DNA from: Neurospora intermedia
Taxonomy: Eukaryota; Ascomycota; Sordariomycetes; Sordariales; Sordariaceae
DNA: 64,000 nt
Assembly (NCBI GenBank): GCA_037102815.1
Contig: BTPP01000005.1
Span: forward strand, 3,410,001-3,474,000
Reading direction: 5' to 3'
Shown here: in pieces, positions 12,022-22,823 of the stretch
Numbering within the stretch: position 1 is the stretch's first letter
How the letters are laid out: the number at the start of each line of letters is the position of its first letter
Translations under genes and position numbers: made by a program
The notes under the pieces: generated by a model
Told to the model about the DNA's origin: nothing
The model's input: only the letters and a program-made list of their open reading frames with translations
The model's database searches: none

Positions 12022-13687
12022 CGTGGAAAGTGCTGATGAGTGTTGACCGAGCGAGAAACTGACTTGGGTGAGGTGTGCTTAGCCGCGAAGATTGGAGGAC
12101 AGATATACTTACGCTGCATTTATATGGACATGTCTGACCAGGAGACATCATTGTGCTCAAGTGATGGAAAGAACTCGACGAGAGTATCTAGGTGCCAGCA
12201 CCAGACGCAATCATGGTGATGGATCGGGCAGCGAAGGGAAACCAGAGTGGCAAAAGCTCTCATTGTGTGCGAAAGAGGTCAGACCCAAAAGAAATGGACG
12301 TGTAAGAGTTGAATAGCTTGCAGAGCGAGGTGAGGTAAGTTTCGTTGACAAAGAAGAAGAAGATGGGCCACTCAGAGACCGAAGGGACGTCCAATCTACA
12401 AGGTGTCTGTCTCTTGCACCTTTGGTACATTGCACACTCCAATCTCCAGCAGACGGGAGCACCTTCCATTTTCAGCACGACGGAACGTTGTCCTCAGCAC
12501 ATCGCGCAGGTTCCGGCACACCAGGCTCCTGCCTCCCCTCGGCCTTTCTTCCTTCCTTCCTTCCTTCCTTCCATCTTACCTTCCATCTCATCCCAGAACA
12601 CACCACCTATGGTAACAGGTCGGTACATAGTTTACCTCCCCAGCACCTTCTTTCACCAACAACCGCTTTGGCCGAGTGGCGTAAGTAACGGCCTACCGTC
12701 CTAACACCTCAAACCACCAACCAGCCAATCCACACCTGAAAAAGATACCTACCTACCTACCTGTCGGTTCGGGAACGATGATGTACATTCAAGTAGAACC
12801 CAAAGAGCGTTCCACATCGTAGACCGCGACCACTTGCTACGCTACTTCAATGCAAGTTGGGATCTGTTAGTATCTGCAGCGACGGTAGAAGGTAATTATA
12901 ATCATGATAAGCATACAAAGAAACGAAAAAGCAAAAAAAAGAAAGAAAAAAAATCAAATCGGTTTGAGGTGTTTCGATGGGTCGTCGAGATGCCACTCGA
13001 TTGAGCCGGGTTGTTGGTATTTTTTGTACCTTCTTCGGAGGTAGAAAAGGGGGAATGGGTTGAAGAGGGGGGGAAGGTGATGGGGTTCGAACCGCTGGTT
13101 ATGCCTTCGCTTTTCTCTTTTTCTCTTTTCTTTTCTCGACACTCTTTCGTTTACAGGATTGCTTTATTGTTTATTGCTATGCTCTCTGCCCACCTAGATC
13201 CAGCCCTCGTCCAATGCCACGCAGTCTTCCTTCTGCCTTCCCTTGTCTATGAGCGACCTACTGTCCAAACTTTGCGAGACTCAACCGTGCATCCAGATCC
13301 CGGCATTCACTCCTTATTGTGACCTCATCCTCAGAGGCAACCTCAAAAGCCTCCAGGACCATGTCTTGACCCTGAAAGACCTTCACGCTGTGGCACCCAT
13401 TGCCATTTTTGATCTCAACTTTCCCCCCCATCTGCGTCTCAGATCCCTCCTTACTTCTTGAACATTCAATTTACCAAATACAGGCAACCGCCTTCGACCC
13501 GTTCAAGCTGACGGCTCTCTGTCGTTGTTTCTCTTGAGTTGCTGATGACGAGGTTGTCAGTAAGATGGCGTATGGCGATGCTAAGTCGTTGCTCTGTTGT
13601 ATTGATGATGGATGGTATTTCCGCTGAGGCTCTTGCTCTGCCGGCGTTGAAATTGTAGAGAGTTGATGACTGCAAGCTTCGACTTAC
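12022..13687. other. Interval between F-box-like A and the lone F-box exon
   Basis: It contains a (TTCC)n run at about 12545-12575, a (CTAC)n run near 12748-12762 and A-rich DNA at 12900-12955. Opposed short frames exist at 13243-13461 (plus) and about 13256-13430 (minus). Both look mildly protein-like, but neither has a recognised domain, so I do not call a gene. No tRNA was confirmed. Confidence 0.4.
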
Positions 13688-13720
13688 TTGGTAAACGATA
13701 TCATAGGGAAGTCGGTCCAT
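13688..13720 (-). pseudogene. Isolated F-box first exon (paralog B fragment)
   Basis: MDRLPYDIVYQ is followed exactly by a GTAAGT donor. This is the same exon content, intron position and phase 0 as the first exon of paralog C (MSPFLPYDVLYR) and the end of exon 1 of paralog A (LPYEIVEM). I find no second exon with the family's VSR/ISK-[SA]-FYH block downstream. The fragment is therefore probably the remnant of a third or fourth copy. A short frame at about 13430-13256 could be spliced in phase 0, but it does not resemble the family. Confidence 0.55.
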
Positions 13721-14210
13721 GGCGGAGAGAAGTACAGTAATCGAATGATGACTTTTTCGGAGAGCCAAAGGCCAAGATGGCTGACACTCGTCCTCAATCA
13801 TGGACAACTAGCTCGCACAATAGAAACCTCAGGTATGTTCCTATCAACAATCGCTCATGAAACAGGGAGGAAATTAACTGACATCTACCCAAAAAGACTG
13901 ATGACACAAGTAATTCAGTATTGGTTGCAGCAGCAAAATAATGAAAAAACACGAGCATGAGAAGAATCGAGTAGACGAGAACAAAAGTCAAATACCATGT
14001 CAATGAAAGGTTGTAAGGTACATTCATCCAGAAGCGCCACTATGATCTATTTCACTAGCCATATGAACATACTTAAGTTATGTCCCATGATCATCAGATT
14101 ATCTCCCACTAGCAAATAAGAACAACATTGTGGCTCTCCCATAGTAGATCATTAACCAGTCACACGGCTTTTCTTTATCGGCAAAAGTCCTGGACTTTTG
14201 GTCTCCATCA
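13721..14210. other. Gap between F-box exon B and paralog C
   Basis: About 490 bp, AT-richer than its surroundings, covering the 3' flank of paralog C and the promoter of fragment B. Nothing else is recognisable. Confidence 0.4.
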
Positions 14211-15878
14211 TCATAGCGCCGTTGGCCCTGGGAAGACGAGCGTACCTCCCTTTATGACCTGTAAGCTGCGGCACTTTAGCTCCTTTTGTACAAGCTCGTA
14301 ATCGGGGCGTAGGAGCTTGTACTGGGGCCAAGATGGTGTAAGCGAAAGCGGGGGGTCTCCTGAAACAAATGGACCGGTTAGCATCAAGCCTTTATATGCC
14401 AAAGAGCCCATTGTCACCAACTGATATGACGCCTGCGCGCGAACGTGACGTCGTTAAGTTCCACTGATGTATGGGGCGCCACCAAATCTTCCAAAAGTGC
14501 TAACGGCTTCCACCGTTTGACAACAATCCTGCCCACAATCAACTTGTCTAAGCCCGTGTTTTCCGGATGAAGCTGGGGCTTTTCGTGGAATGTGAAAAGA
14601 CAAAGTTCTTTCAAGTTAGGACACAGCTCCACCAAGGTCAGAACCGCCTCTTCGGCGGCCATTACTGCATCCTGATCTTCCACGGAGCCGATCGCCATAA
14701 ACCTGTCATAATGAACCGACTTCAAGTTCACGCACAGCTGCTTCGATCTCGTTGCACCCAATAAAATCTCCACGAGCTGGTCTGCAGGCGCCTTCACCCT
14801 CAGGCTAGTCAAGTGGTCAAACTTCCCGTTGCTTAAGGCACACCCAAAATCCCTGACAGTCCTGAGAACGAGGTCAGGGATGGTTCTGTTTACAACGAAA
14901 TCGTCACTGTAAACGTTGGTGAATATGTCAACGCTGAAAATCAACTCCCGCAGGCTGGGTAATCCAACCATGGGCAGTTCGAGCTGATTAATCAAACCAA
15001 CCATCAAAGTTCGTAGTTGCCGCTCCTTGGCTGCAGAAAGAGCCAGCGCTTGATCCTGTGGGGTGTTCTTCTCGACAAAGCAATACTTCGAGATTCCATG
15101 CCTCTTGACGGCAATCTTCAACCTCCTCACCTTCACCCTCACATCTTCCGTCGCATTACTAGACCAAAACTGCAAGCATTGCGGCCAACGGTCAAATTCA
15201 TGAAAGTTTAGCGGGACATGCTTGAAGATGTGCGGCATCACAGCGTGGTAGAAGGCTTTGGAGATGAAGCAAAATTGCAGAAGTTGTTGAACGGAAGGGT
15301 GGGAGTGGAAGTCATGGTCGAGAATCTCCCAGGCCGTGGGGAGGTGGAGGACGCAGAAGTAATGGAAGATCTGGAAGAAGCATGTGGTGTTAGCAGTGAA
15401 GAAATTAGGGCCAAGGTACTGGAATAAACAGGGAGGATGGCTGGTGTTGTTCGCCGAATAGATTCAAAGAGTGATCGTTTGATAAGTTGATGAGTATGGG
15501 TTGCTTGAAGAGAAGACTAAAACCTGGATTGGAAAAAGATGACCGTAAGTGTGGCCCTACATTACACCTGGAAATGAATTCAGGAAAAGCATAGAATTCA
15601 CCTGCCTGCGAGGATGAGCAAGGTCATTTCTGCGATGGACTGGTAGCGCACGAGATAACGTACTACCCAAGGTCTGATAGGATGGGAACGACGACAAGAG
15701 ATGAATGGCGATGGAAGAATTCTCATGAACAAGTACGAAGTAGAACATTCACCGAACCCCAAAAGTTGTACTCATCATCTGGAATGGTCATGTGCTCCTT
15801 CTCGAGAGCAATGACAGGCAGGAAGAGCGGGGAGTCACTTACGCGGTAAAGAACGTCGTAAGGAAGAAAGGGACTCAT
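14211..15878 (-). CDS. F-box-like protein (paralog C)
   Basis: My model has three exons: 15878-15843, 15370-14422 and 14359-14211, giving 377 residues. Exon 1 is just MSPFLPYDVLYR. The 472 bp first intron (GTAAGT...TTCCAG) is long for this window and could hide an extra exon. Splicing restores LPYDVLYRIFHYF, a good F-box core, followed by LLQFCFISKAFYHAV. The body carries LRVKAPADQLVEIL, LCPNLKELCLFTFHEKPQ and LHPENTGLDKLIVG. The last of these is nearly identical to paralog A. Intron 2 (62 bp, GCTAAC branch, TTTCAG acceptor) has a weak GTTGGT donor that I chose because it gives the same phase 1 as in paralog A; GTGACA three bases downstream is an alternative. Exon 3 reads PSWPQYKLLRPDYELVQKEL and on to FPGPTAL. 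Without exon 3 the protein stops at 14414. Expected role: SCF substrate adaptor, target unknown. Confidence 0.7.
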
Positions 15879-16284
15879 GTTGCCCCGGAATGACTGACTG
15901 CCCTTGCGTGAATGATGCCACTTCGATACTGAGGGGTGAGGCTACGTGATATTCGGGTGTGGGAAATGGTTGATTGTTTGGTGGCATGCGGGAGAGAAGA
16001 GCAACGGGGTGCCAGCCCAGGTCTAAATACCAAGTCTAGAAGCACCAAGAGGAAAATCAGTGTGGGGTGCTCTTTCCAGACGGCGTGAGACTACAGTGGG
16101 GAGCGACTTCCTCAGTGCATACCATAGCGGGAAATCCCCTAAGACATCTGGGCTAGTTGGGGGTTCTCTACGCCAGGTTTTTCAACTAGCCTAGGTGGAA
16201 AAACTAGCCCAGTCAAATCAACTAGCCTAGTCGGCCAGGGGAGGCTTCTGATTGGCTGTTCTAACTATCCGCTATAAACAATCG

Positions 16285-16318
<34 letters not shown>

Positions 16319-16400
16319 AAATTTCCACAGTGACGATGCTTCTTTCCCAAAATCCATACTTAGAGGTATAAATATTAGAAGAACCAAAAGTCTTTTTATT

Positions 16401-16483
16401 AATTGGGCTAGTAGCTCAATGGTTCTCACTGTAACTTTCTTTCTTGAGCTTGCTAGTTCGATTCCTATTCAAGACATCTTTTT
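16401..16483 (+). other. tRNA-like Pol III box pair (degenerate)
   Basis: TAGCTCAATGG at 16412-16422 fits a box A. GTTCGATTCC at 16456-16465 fits a box B at tRNA-like spacing. A T5 run at 16479-16483 could terminate Pol III. The D, anticodon and T stems do not pair well, so this is not a working tRNA gene. It may be a tRNA relic or an internal Pol III promoter of the surrounding element. Confidence 0.45.
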
Positions 16484-16590
16484 CTCACGCGAAAAGTTTC
16501 GCGTGGAAGTGTGAATGCCCTCATCCAAATTTCGGAACTTCGAAGTCGAAGTTCAGTATACTATAGATATTGAAAACTACCTCCAATTAA

Positions 16591-16630
16591 GACCCCTATA
16601 GTGACCTTTCAGAAGGTCATTATAGGGGTC
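16591..16630. repeat. 18-bp-arm hairpin with 4-nt loop
   Basis: GACCCCTATAGTGACCTT (16591-16608) and AAGGTCATTATAGGGGTC (16613-16630) are inverted copies with a single G/T-type mismatch and a TCAG loop. It lies inside the candidate inverted-repeat element. Confidence 0.85.
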
Positions 16631-16769
16631 TTTAGCTTTTGCCTTTTTGCACCCAAATCCGACCAATCAGAGCCCTCCATTGAACGACTAGGCTAGTTGA
16701 CACGACTAGGCTAGTCTCACTAACTGACTTAGAAAACCAGACTGGTCTAGTAAGGCCTACCTACGCCAG

Positions 16770-18170
16770 ACACCCTCCTCATACTCCCGCTGCGGTACGT
16801 TTAAACCAACCCGGTGCAGGAACATACATCTCTGCATGGAATAAAAGCTTATCGCGGTGAATGGTCGAGTGGCGGCAACTTTGTTTTACGTACAAAGGAT
16901 GGGTGTTCTTGTCACTTCCCAATCGCTAAATAGTGTAAGATGGAAGTATCGCGCTATGCCTTTGTATCCATGCAGAAGTGTAAATGTTGGATGTTGTGGA
17001 ACTATGGCGAGTGTCCAGTAAGGGCCAGTTGAAACCAAGGCTATCGACCAAGGAGTCGCCATCTTCCATGGTGCTCGAATACTGTTGATCTTAAAGAGAA
17101 GAAGTCAAGAAGACACATACCTTCTTCGCTCACAAGGACAACCTGTTTCAGGGCTCAAAGTTTTTTCTTCCCAACAACTTCGTTCCAGTCGGCACGTGCT
17201 TCAAGCCGCGGCAGTTAGTACCATCAGGAAGGTCGGCACCCAACAAGGCGATGGAAATACTCAAAAACTCAGTGATTCATTTGGTTGACATATTCAGAAA
17301 GGCTTCCATAGTCCGTAAATCTCGCTGTCAGTAATGGAACATAAGGTGGAAAGTAGGTGGATTCGAGATGTTGCTAAAGTGGACGATTGAGTACCACCTT
17401 GATTCATTGATCCTGCCAGCTCTCTTGGATTCTTCGCCTGGATATTTCGGCCATAGCCGTCAGTATTGTCACTCCCCGGGACAGATTCGCAGGGCCAAAC
17501 ATCTGTACGTGGAAAGCATTTCAGGGTTAGCAACATCTGCAGTTGACTATTAGACCAAAGCAAAGTAAAAGGGTAAACACACTATTCAAATGTCAGGCTA
17601 TATATACACTTTACAAACGCCAAAGGCAGAGGCGTTGGCTATTGCAGGGTCGAAAATCACAGCCCCTGAATGCTTTGTTTACTTTCGTCGATCTTGTAGG
17701 GTTATGATTACATAATCTGGGTCAGTCAAACGATCTGGAATATGGCCAAGGTCATCATATCACAAGAGGGAAGCACACAGTAGGGTCAGGACGTATCCAT
17801 TCGGAGCAAATCTCATCTGTTTCAAGATCCCCAAACTTCACAAATCGCACCACATGGCAAGGGCGGGATAACGATTAAGTCCACCCCTTTTGACCCCACA
17901 GGGCATTCCCTCTTTCCAGACAGCATATACAAGAGTAGATGGCGCCAGATCGAGTATCTTTCCCTCATTAGTGCGGTCAAGTTTGACCCATTGCCAGGGG
18001 ATAAGCGGTTTGCAAGAAGCCAGAGCCAGATTCCATTGTTGGGGGTATTCATGATCAATTCGTGTTGGAAATCGGTGGGCGAGGTTCAAGCCACAAGTCC
18101 AGTCTCCATCACGCCTCCATTACGCCTTTTTTGACCCAGAAACCGAATGTGTTTTTTCGATTACAACTGT
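16770..18170. other. 1.4 kb interval without supported genes
   Basis: Unique-looking DNA between the inverted-repeat element and the uS2 gene. Short frames (for example 17294-17563 minus, 17822-18058 minus) lack domains and splice structure. Nothing can be called. Confidence 0.4.
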
Positions 18171-19400
18171 TTACCAGCTGGACTCCTTGGCCTCGGTGGC
18201 GGCCCAGTCAGCAGTGGTGGCAGGGGCAGTAGCGTCCCAGTTGGGGGCAGCGGCACCGGGAGCGGCATCGGACCACTCACCGGTGGCGGGGAAGCCAGCG
18301 GGGGCAGCCTCCCAGTCACCAGTGGCGGGGAAGCCGGACTCAATGGCGGCAACACCCTCCTCCTCAACACCAGGGAGCTTCTCCTCCTCAACCTTCTCCT
18401 CGGCCTCAGCCTCGGGGTCGCGGTCTGTAGGTTAATAGTTAGAGACATGGTCCCGCAAACGGTCACGGGGGCTCCGGGGGATACATACAGAAGTAAAGAT
18501 CGACCATGACGTCCCAGGGGGTCTCGCGGTTGTAGATGGTACCGCGGAGGCGGAGGACCTCACGGGCAAGCATCCACCAGACGCAGCCGATGGCGTGGCG
18601 ACCCTTGTTGTTGGTGGGGATGGCAACATCGACGTACTCGGTGGGCGAGTCGGCATCGCAGAGGGCAATGACGGGGATGTTGACGTAGGAAGCCTCCTTG
18701 ATGGCCTGGGCATCAGTGCGGGGGTCGGTGACGATGATGAGGCGGGGCTCCTTGAAAGAGCGGGTGATGTAGTTGGTGAAAGAACCGGGGGTGAAGCGAC
18801 CGGCGATGGCCTGAGCACCGGTGTGGGCGGCGAACTTCAGGACGGCACGCTGACCGTAGGGACGGGCAGAGATAACGCAGATATCGGCCGGGTTGTCGAT
18901 GGCGGCGATGATGCGGGCAGCAAGGACGATCTTCTCCCTGTGGTGAGCCAGCACTGTCAGCCATTGTGGCCCTTGTTCGAGGTATCCTGGTGACCATGTC
19001 TCCTCCACTTGGATACCATCCACTCATGCGATCGATCGATCCTCCACATACCAGGTCTTGCCAACGTTCAAGATGTTGACACCGTCGGCGCGAGTCTTCC
19101 AGAGGTAAGCTGCAGATTCAAGTCAAGTCAGAAATTTGTCCGTGCGATCGCAAGTCGTTCTAGCTTCGACAAGTGTGGATATATCGATAGGGAGTGCATA
19201 CGCTGCATGTGAACACCGAGGCTATTCGCAATCGCACAAAGTCAGCATTTCGTGGTCTCATTTTCTCTCAGCCATGTCGCCGGCGAGGTGGATTTCGCAA
19301 AAACGCACTTCTTGGAGCCGATGTGGCACTGAGCAGCAAGGAGCTGCTCAATATCGGTGCTCGTGGCATTGAAGATGGAGGGGAGGTTAGCGGGCGCCAT
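18171..19400 (-). CDS. rps0: 40S ribosomal protein uS2 (S0/RPSA)
   Basis: Five exons (19400-19309, 19221-19202, 19109-19052, 18937-18489, 18424-18171) give 290 residues. The protein sits on the head/body junction of the 40S subunit and is required for late 18S processing and mRNA-exit-side structure. Visible uS2 landmarks are [89 protein letters not shown] and [13 protein letters not shown]. An acidic C-terminus with E-W repeats ends in ESSW. Exon 2 is only 20 nt (reads L-G-V-H-M-Q between two split codons). It must be included to rejoin GSKN and PYLW, which fixes it. The gene is divergent from mitochondrial uS15m. Identification is secure. Confidence 0.96.
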
Positions 19401-20071
19401 CTTGACTGATCTCTGGCCTTGCGGTGTGAGGACTGAGGAGGTGTCAGGAAGACGGCGTGGAGGGTGAATATATTTTTCTTCTAATTCAACCAGGCCAGCC
19501 AAAGTCGCGGGACGTCCGAGCTTTCTGCCTCTGATTTTCGCACACAAATTCAATTTTGTGGAGTGCCGCGAGTGCGCCGACTGCCCCGCCAGGGCTGTGC
19601 AGTTGGTTGACAGTTGACCGTGCCAAGCCATCGGAGCACGGTACGTATCCTTCACCTTGATCATCAGGCCTGCATCCAATCAGTAGCTCTAAAAACCATG
19701 GGCCCCACTAAATCCCGACCTCGACAGGGCCTCCTTTCTGAATCTTTGCTGTTTGCTTTACCCCGGGTGGTCGGACCTCAAGTTGACCGGTGAGCTAGTC
19801 CACTTCACGGCTGGCAAAGCCAAATTGAGAGATGAGCTAGCCCCACCCTGGCCTAGCGTAATTGGAACCCAAATTTTGGTCCAGGTGCGGACCGACACGG
19901 GAAGTTGTTCAACATCGGCCGGACCGTGACCTGGAGGGACGAGGAGGGACCGCCGGGCCAAGCTGCGAGACTTGAAAGAAAGTTGTTGCGCCGACTTGCA
20001 CTTCGAGACCGACCACGCCGGTGCACCTCCACCACCACCACCACCACCACCACACACCCAACCAAGCAGCC
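19401..20071. promoter_or_regulatory. Divergent promoter, uS2 / mitochondrial uS15m
   Basis: 671 bp between two outward start codons. One gene serves the cytosolic and the other the mitochondrial ribosome, so co-regulation is conceivable but not shown. A (CCA)n run at about 20026-20054 lies in the leader of the mitochondrial protein gene. The long minus frames there are its poly-Gly/Val shadows. Confidence 0.5.
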
Positions 20072-21134
20072 ATGCCTCCCAGGTTACCTGGCCCTCAAGG
20101 GCTTCGCAGCCTCACACGTACGTGAGCTCTTATTTACCTTTAAACTTTTTGCCATGTCATCCATGATGCCCCCCGCCAACATAATTCTGTACTGACATGT
20201 TGCTCCGGAAACGACAGTATGTCTTCGCCCCGCCGTCGCCTCTCCAGCGCAGGCCCTGCAGCCTCTCATCCAAACCGCCAACATCTCCCAGAAAGAAAAG
20301 AAGCGTAAAATGAAGCAGGATCCTTACGGCTGGGCCCAGGCGCAACAGCGCAAGGCCGTCAACGTCAAGCGCCAGGCCGAGCTCCAGGCCCAACGCGACG
20401 CCGCATGGGGCGACCCGGTCAAGGGTATCACGACCCCCTTCGTCGAGTCCTTCGACAGCGCCGGCCAGGCTTCCGTCTCTCCGCCCAAGGTCGGCCCCGA
20501 CGGCCAGCTTGTTGAGGAACCCAAGCCCCTCCCGACCTCGCCGCACCTACGGAATTACCTGCTCAACAAGGACGAGTTCGACAGCGCCATCCAGTACGCC
20601 GAGCACATCTTGAAGCCCATCAAGGCCGAGGACCGCTCGACGGCCGACCCGGAGAAGGAGGACGAGGAGGCTCGCGAGCACGCCGCCAGACACGCCAAGG
20701 CCGTCGCTGCCCTCGAGCGTATCGCGAAGCTTGAGCATGGTGGTGCCAAGGACCGCAAACACGCCAACATCCGCCGCTGCATCGAGACTTTCGGTCGCCA
20801 CATTACAGATCAGAGCCTCGAGAGGCCGACGCCGCCGCTGGCGCGCGGAGTGGAGCCCAAGCCCCAGCCGGTGCGGGCAGGCCCGGACACGGGCAGCAGT
20901 GAGGTGCAGATCGCCATCCTGACGTCCAAGATCCGGGCGCTCAGCAAGGCGCTCGAGGGCCACGGCGGCAACAGAGACAAGAACAACAAGCGCAGTTTGC
21001 GAAGGCTGTGCCACAAGCGCCAAAGGCTGCTGAGGTACATGGAGCGCAAGGAGAGAGGCAGTGGAAGGTGGCATCACATGCTCGAGACCCTCGGTCTGAC
21101 GCCCGCCACCTGGAAGGGTCAGATCACCCTCTAA
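20072..21134 (+). CDS. mrps28: Mitochondrial small-subunit ribosomal protein uS15m
   Basis: Two exons (20072-20117 and 20218-21134, 100 bp intron in phase 1) give 320 residues. The spliced N-terminus MPPRLPGPQGLRSLT then LCLRPAVASPAQ is Arg-rich and free of acidic residues, a typical matrix presequence. The C-terminal third carries the S15 fold: DTGSSEVQIAILTSKIRALS, HGGNRDKNNKRSLRRLCHKR and QRLLRYMERK. The central part (about 80-200) is a fungal mitoribosome extension. The longer frame starting at 20310 lacks the presequence, so I prefer the upstream spliced start. uS15m binds the mitochondrial small-subunit rRNA central domain. The yeast name is MRPS28. Confidence 0.93.
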
Positions 21135-21535
21135 TACATTCAACGCACCCGGTTCGGTTGTCGCGTGTGTGTTTGTGTGTGAGTGAGTGGAAGAAGATGT
21201 GATTTCCAGTCGTAGCATGAAAGCGTGTGTAACAAAACAAAGAGGCCTTCTCTATGTACAATACAACAATAAACAATAACCGGAGAAAACCAAGGGGCGC
21301 ACGCGGGGGGCAGGCCATGTCGATGATGATGATACCCCTTTTGTGTTCCCCAAGAGTCCAGATATAATACTTTGGCCATAACGCGCCCAATACGCCTTTT
21401 CTCCCCTTCCCATTTCTTGATCATTGATAACATGCACTGGCAACCCGGCTCAAGCAAATCATTGGGGGAGGACGAGGTTCCTCTGATAAAAATGCAACCT
21501 GAAAATCAAACCTCATTACGACAACTTACTGCTCT
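21135..21535. other. Convergent 3' region, uS15m / vma-6
   Basis: 401 bp shared by two 3' ends. GTGTGTTTGTGTGTGAGTGAGTG simple sequence lies at about 21163-21188. No gene. Confidence 0.4.
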
Positions 21536-22823
21536 TTAGAAAACGCTGATGTAGTTGTTGATCCTCTCCTTCTGGTTCTGCGCTATGCACTCGGCGATCC
21601 AAGTGATGTTGCGGATTTCCTAAATGTCACATTAGTCAACAGAGGTTCAACGAACAACACAGGGGAACCCTAATCTCACCTGCTCTCTCAACTTGACCCA
21701 CGCATACACTATGGCATAGGTGAACTGCCTTGTGAACGCCATCTTGGAGATCTCCATCTCCTTCTGGTAGAACATGTCCTCCAGACTCTTGCCCTCAGTT
21801 CCGCCACCGCCCATGTTACCGGGGCCGCTGGGACCGCCTCCGAGACCAGCAGCATCGAAGAACGACTTGTAATCAGCCACACCCTCAACAGCGAGCCTCA
21901 CACCCTCAAAGTCATCTGCCCGCGACAACATGAGCGTCCCCTCCGGGTATAGCTGCCCAAAGTTAGGATAGAGCTTCTTACGGTCCGCCTTGGACAGCTC
22001 GGTGCCGAACGAGTTAAGAGTGATGTTGATAGCCCGCCTATCCGCCTCAAACTCCAGCAACTCCGACATCACCTCGGCAGTCGGGGTCCCGGCCATATCG
22101 GGGTGGGTGTTGACGAAGTGGTAAAAGTCCTCCAGGTAGTTCTTGTACAGCGTGTTGCGCACAATCTCAATGTTGAGCTCGTCCAGGTCCTGGAGCGACA
22201 GGCTGCTCTTGAAGTAGGGGGCCAACGGGGTCTCGATCATGACGCTGTTGTACAGCTCTTCGATGTTGGTGGCCACGCAGAGAACGGGCATGGTCTCGAA
22301 CCAGCCGAGCGGGTGGCAGCGCTCGAGCAGCTCGCGCGTGTCGCGCTCGTGAAGGGTGCCCGTGATGAGCAGGGCGACGTTGTCGATCATGTAGCCGTAG
22401 GTGAGGTAGTCCATGAACTTGGCCAGAGAGCCGGCCGCGTTGGCGCGGACATAGCGGAACTCGGAGACCAGCTTGTCGGTGGTCTTGGCAGCGAGAGCGG
22501 AGGTCGAAGGCTTGGGCGGGAGAGAGGCGAGGAAGTCGCCGTATGCAGGTCCGAGTTGGAGTTTAAGGTCTGTGGGCAATGTGGTTAGGGTGATGTGGAT
22601 GGGAGGTGATATGGGTCGGGGATGGAGATGGGAGAGAGAGGCTCACCATCAATCGACTCGCATTGCGTCATGTTGGTATAGTTGGTGCTCGTCAACAGGC
22701 TGTTCCTGTATCCACGGACGATACCCTCAATGTAGCTGTTGATGAATGATGGTCAGCACTGTATCTGCAAATTAGAAATCAGACAACATACCCATTGTTG
22801 ACGTTGAATAATAGGCCCTCCAT
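21536..22823 (-). CDS. vma-6: V-type proton ATPase subunit d
   Basis: Four exons (22823-22792, 22735-22647, 22569-21680, 21619-21536) give 364 residues. Subunit d (Vma6) sits on top of the c-ring and couples the central stalk DF to the membrane rotor of the vacuolar ATPase. The N-terminus [20 protein letters not shown] is diagnostic. The body has [63 protein letters not shown] and [17 protein letters not shown]. The last exon reads [20 protein letters not shown] and ends in NNYISVF. A Gly-rich insert ([14 protein letters not shown]) is typical of filamentous fungal forms. The gene is divergent from nop58 and convergent with the mitochondrial ribosomal gene. Identification is secure. Confidence 0.97.

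Larger units (their letters stand above)
16168..16769. mobile_element. Candidate MITE-like element with inverted ends
   Basis: The 9-base word CTACGCCAG occurs at 16168-16176 and again, in the same orientation, at 16761-16769. Between them the two ends are inverted, degenerate copies. The left end has GTTTTTCAACTAGCC, CAACTAGCCTAGTCG and CTTCTGATTGGCT. The reverse complement of the right end gives GGTTTTCTAAG, CAACTAGCCTAGTCG and CTCTGATTGGTC. The inside is AT-rich and non-coding, with an A tract (16287-16315), a tRNA-like Pol III box pair and a long hairpin. This is the architecture of a short non-autonomous DNA element with a target-site duplication of 8-9 bp. Superfamily is not assignable; 8 bp would fit hAT-like elements. 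GGGCTAGTT also occurs just left of the repeat, so the left boundary is uncertain. Confidence 0.55.

Noticed and set aside
12664-12790. tRNA-like TGGCCGAGTGG (box A of Ser/Leu type)
   Set aside because: No acceptor stem, anticodon arm or matching box B at a usable distance; GGTTCGGGAAC at about 12765 does not fit.
13080-13110. GGTTCGAACC box-B-like palindrome
   Set aside because: No box A on either strand and no stem pairing; chance match.
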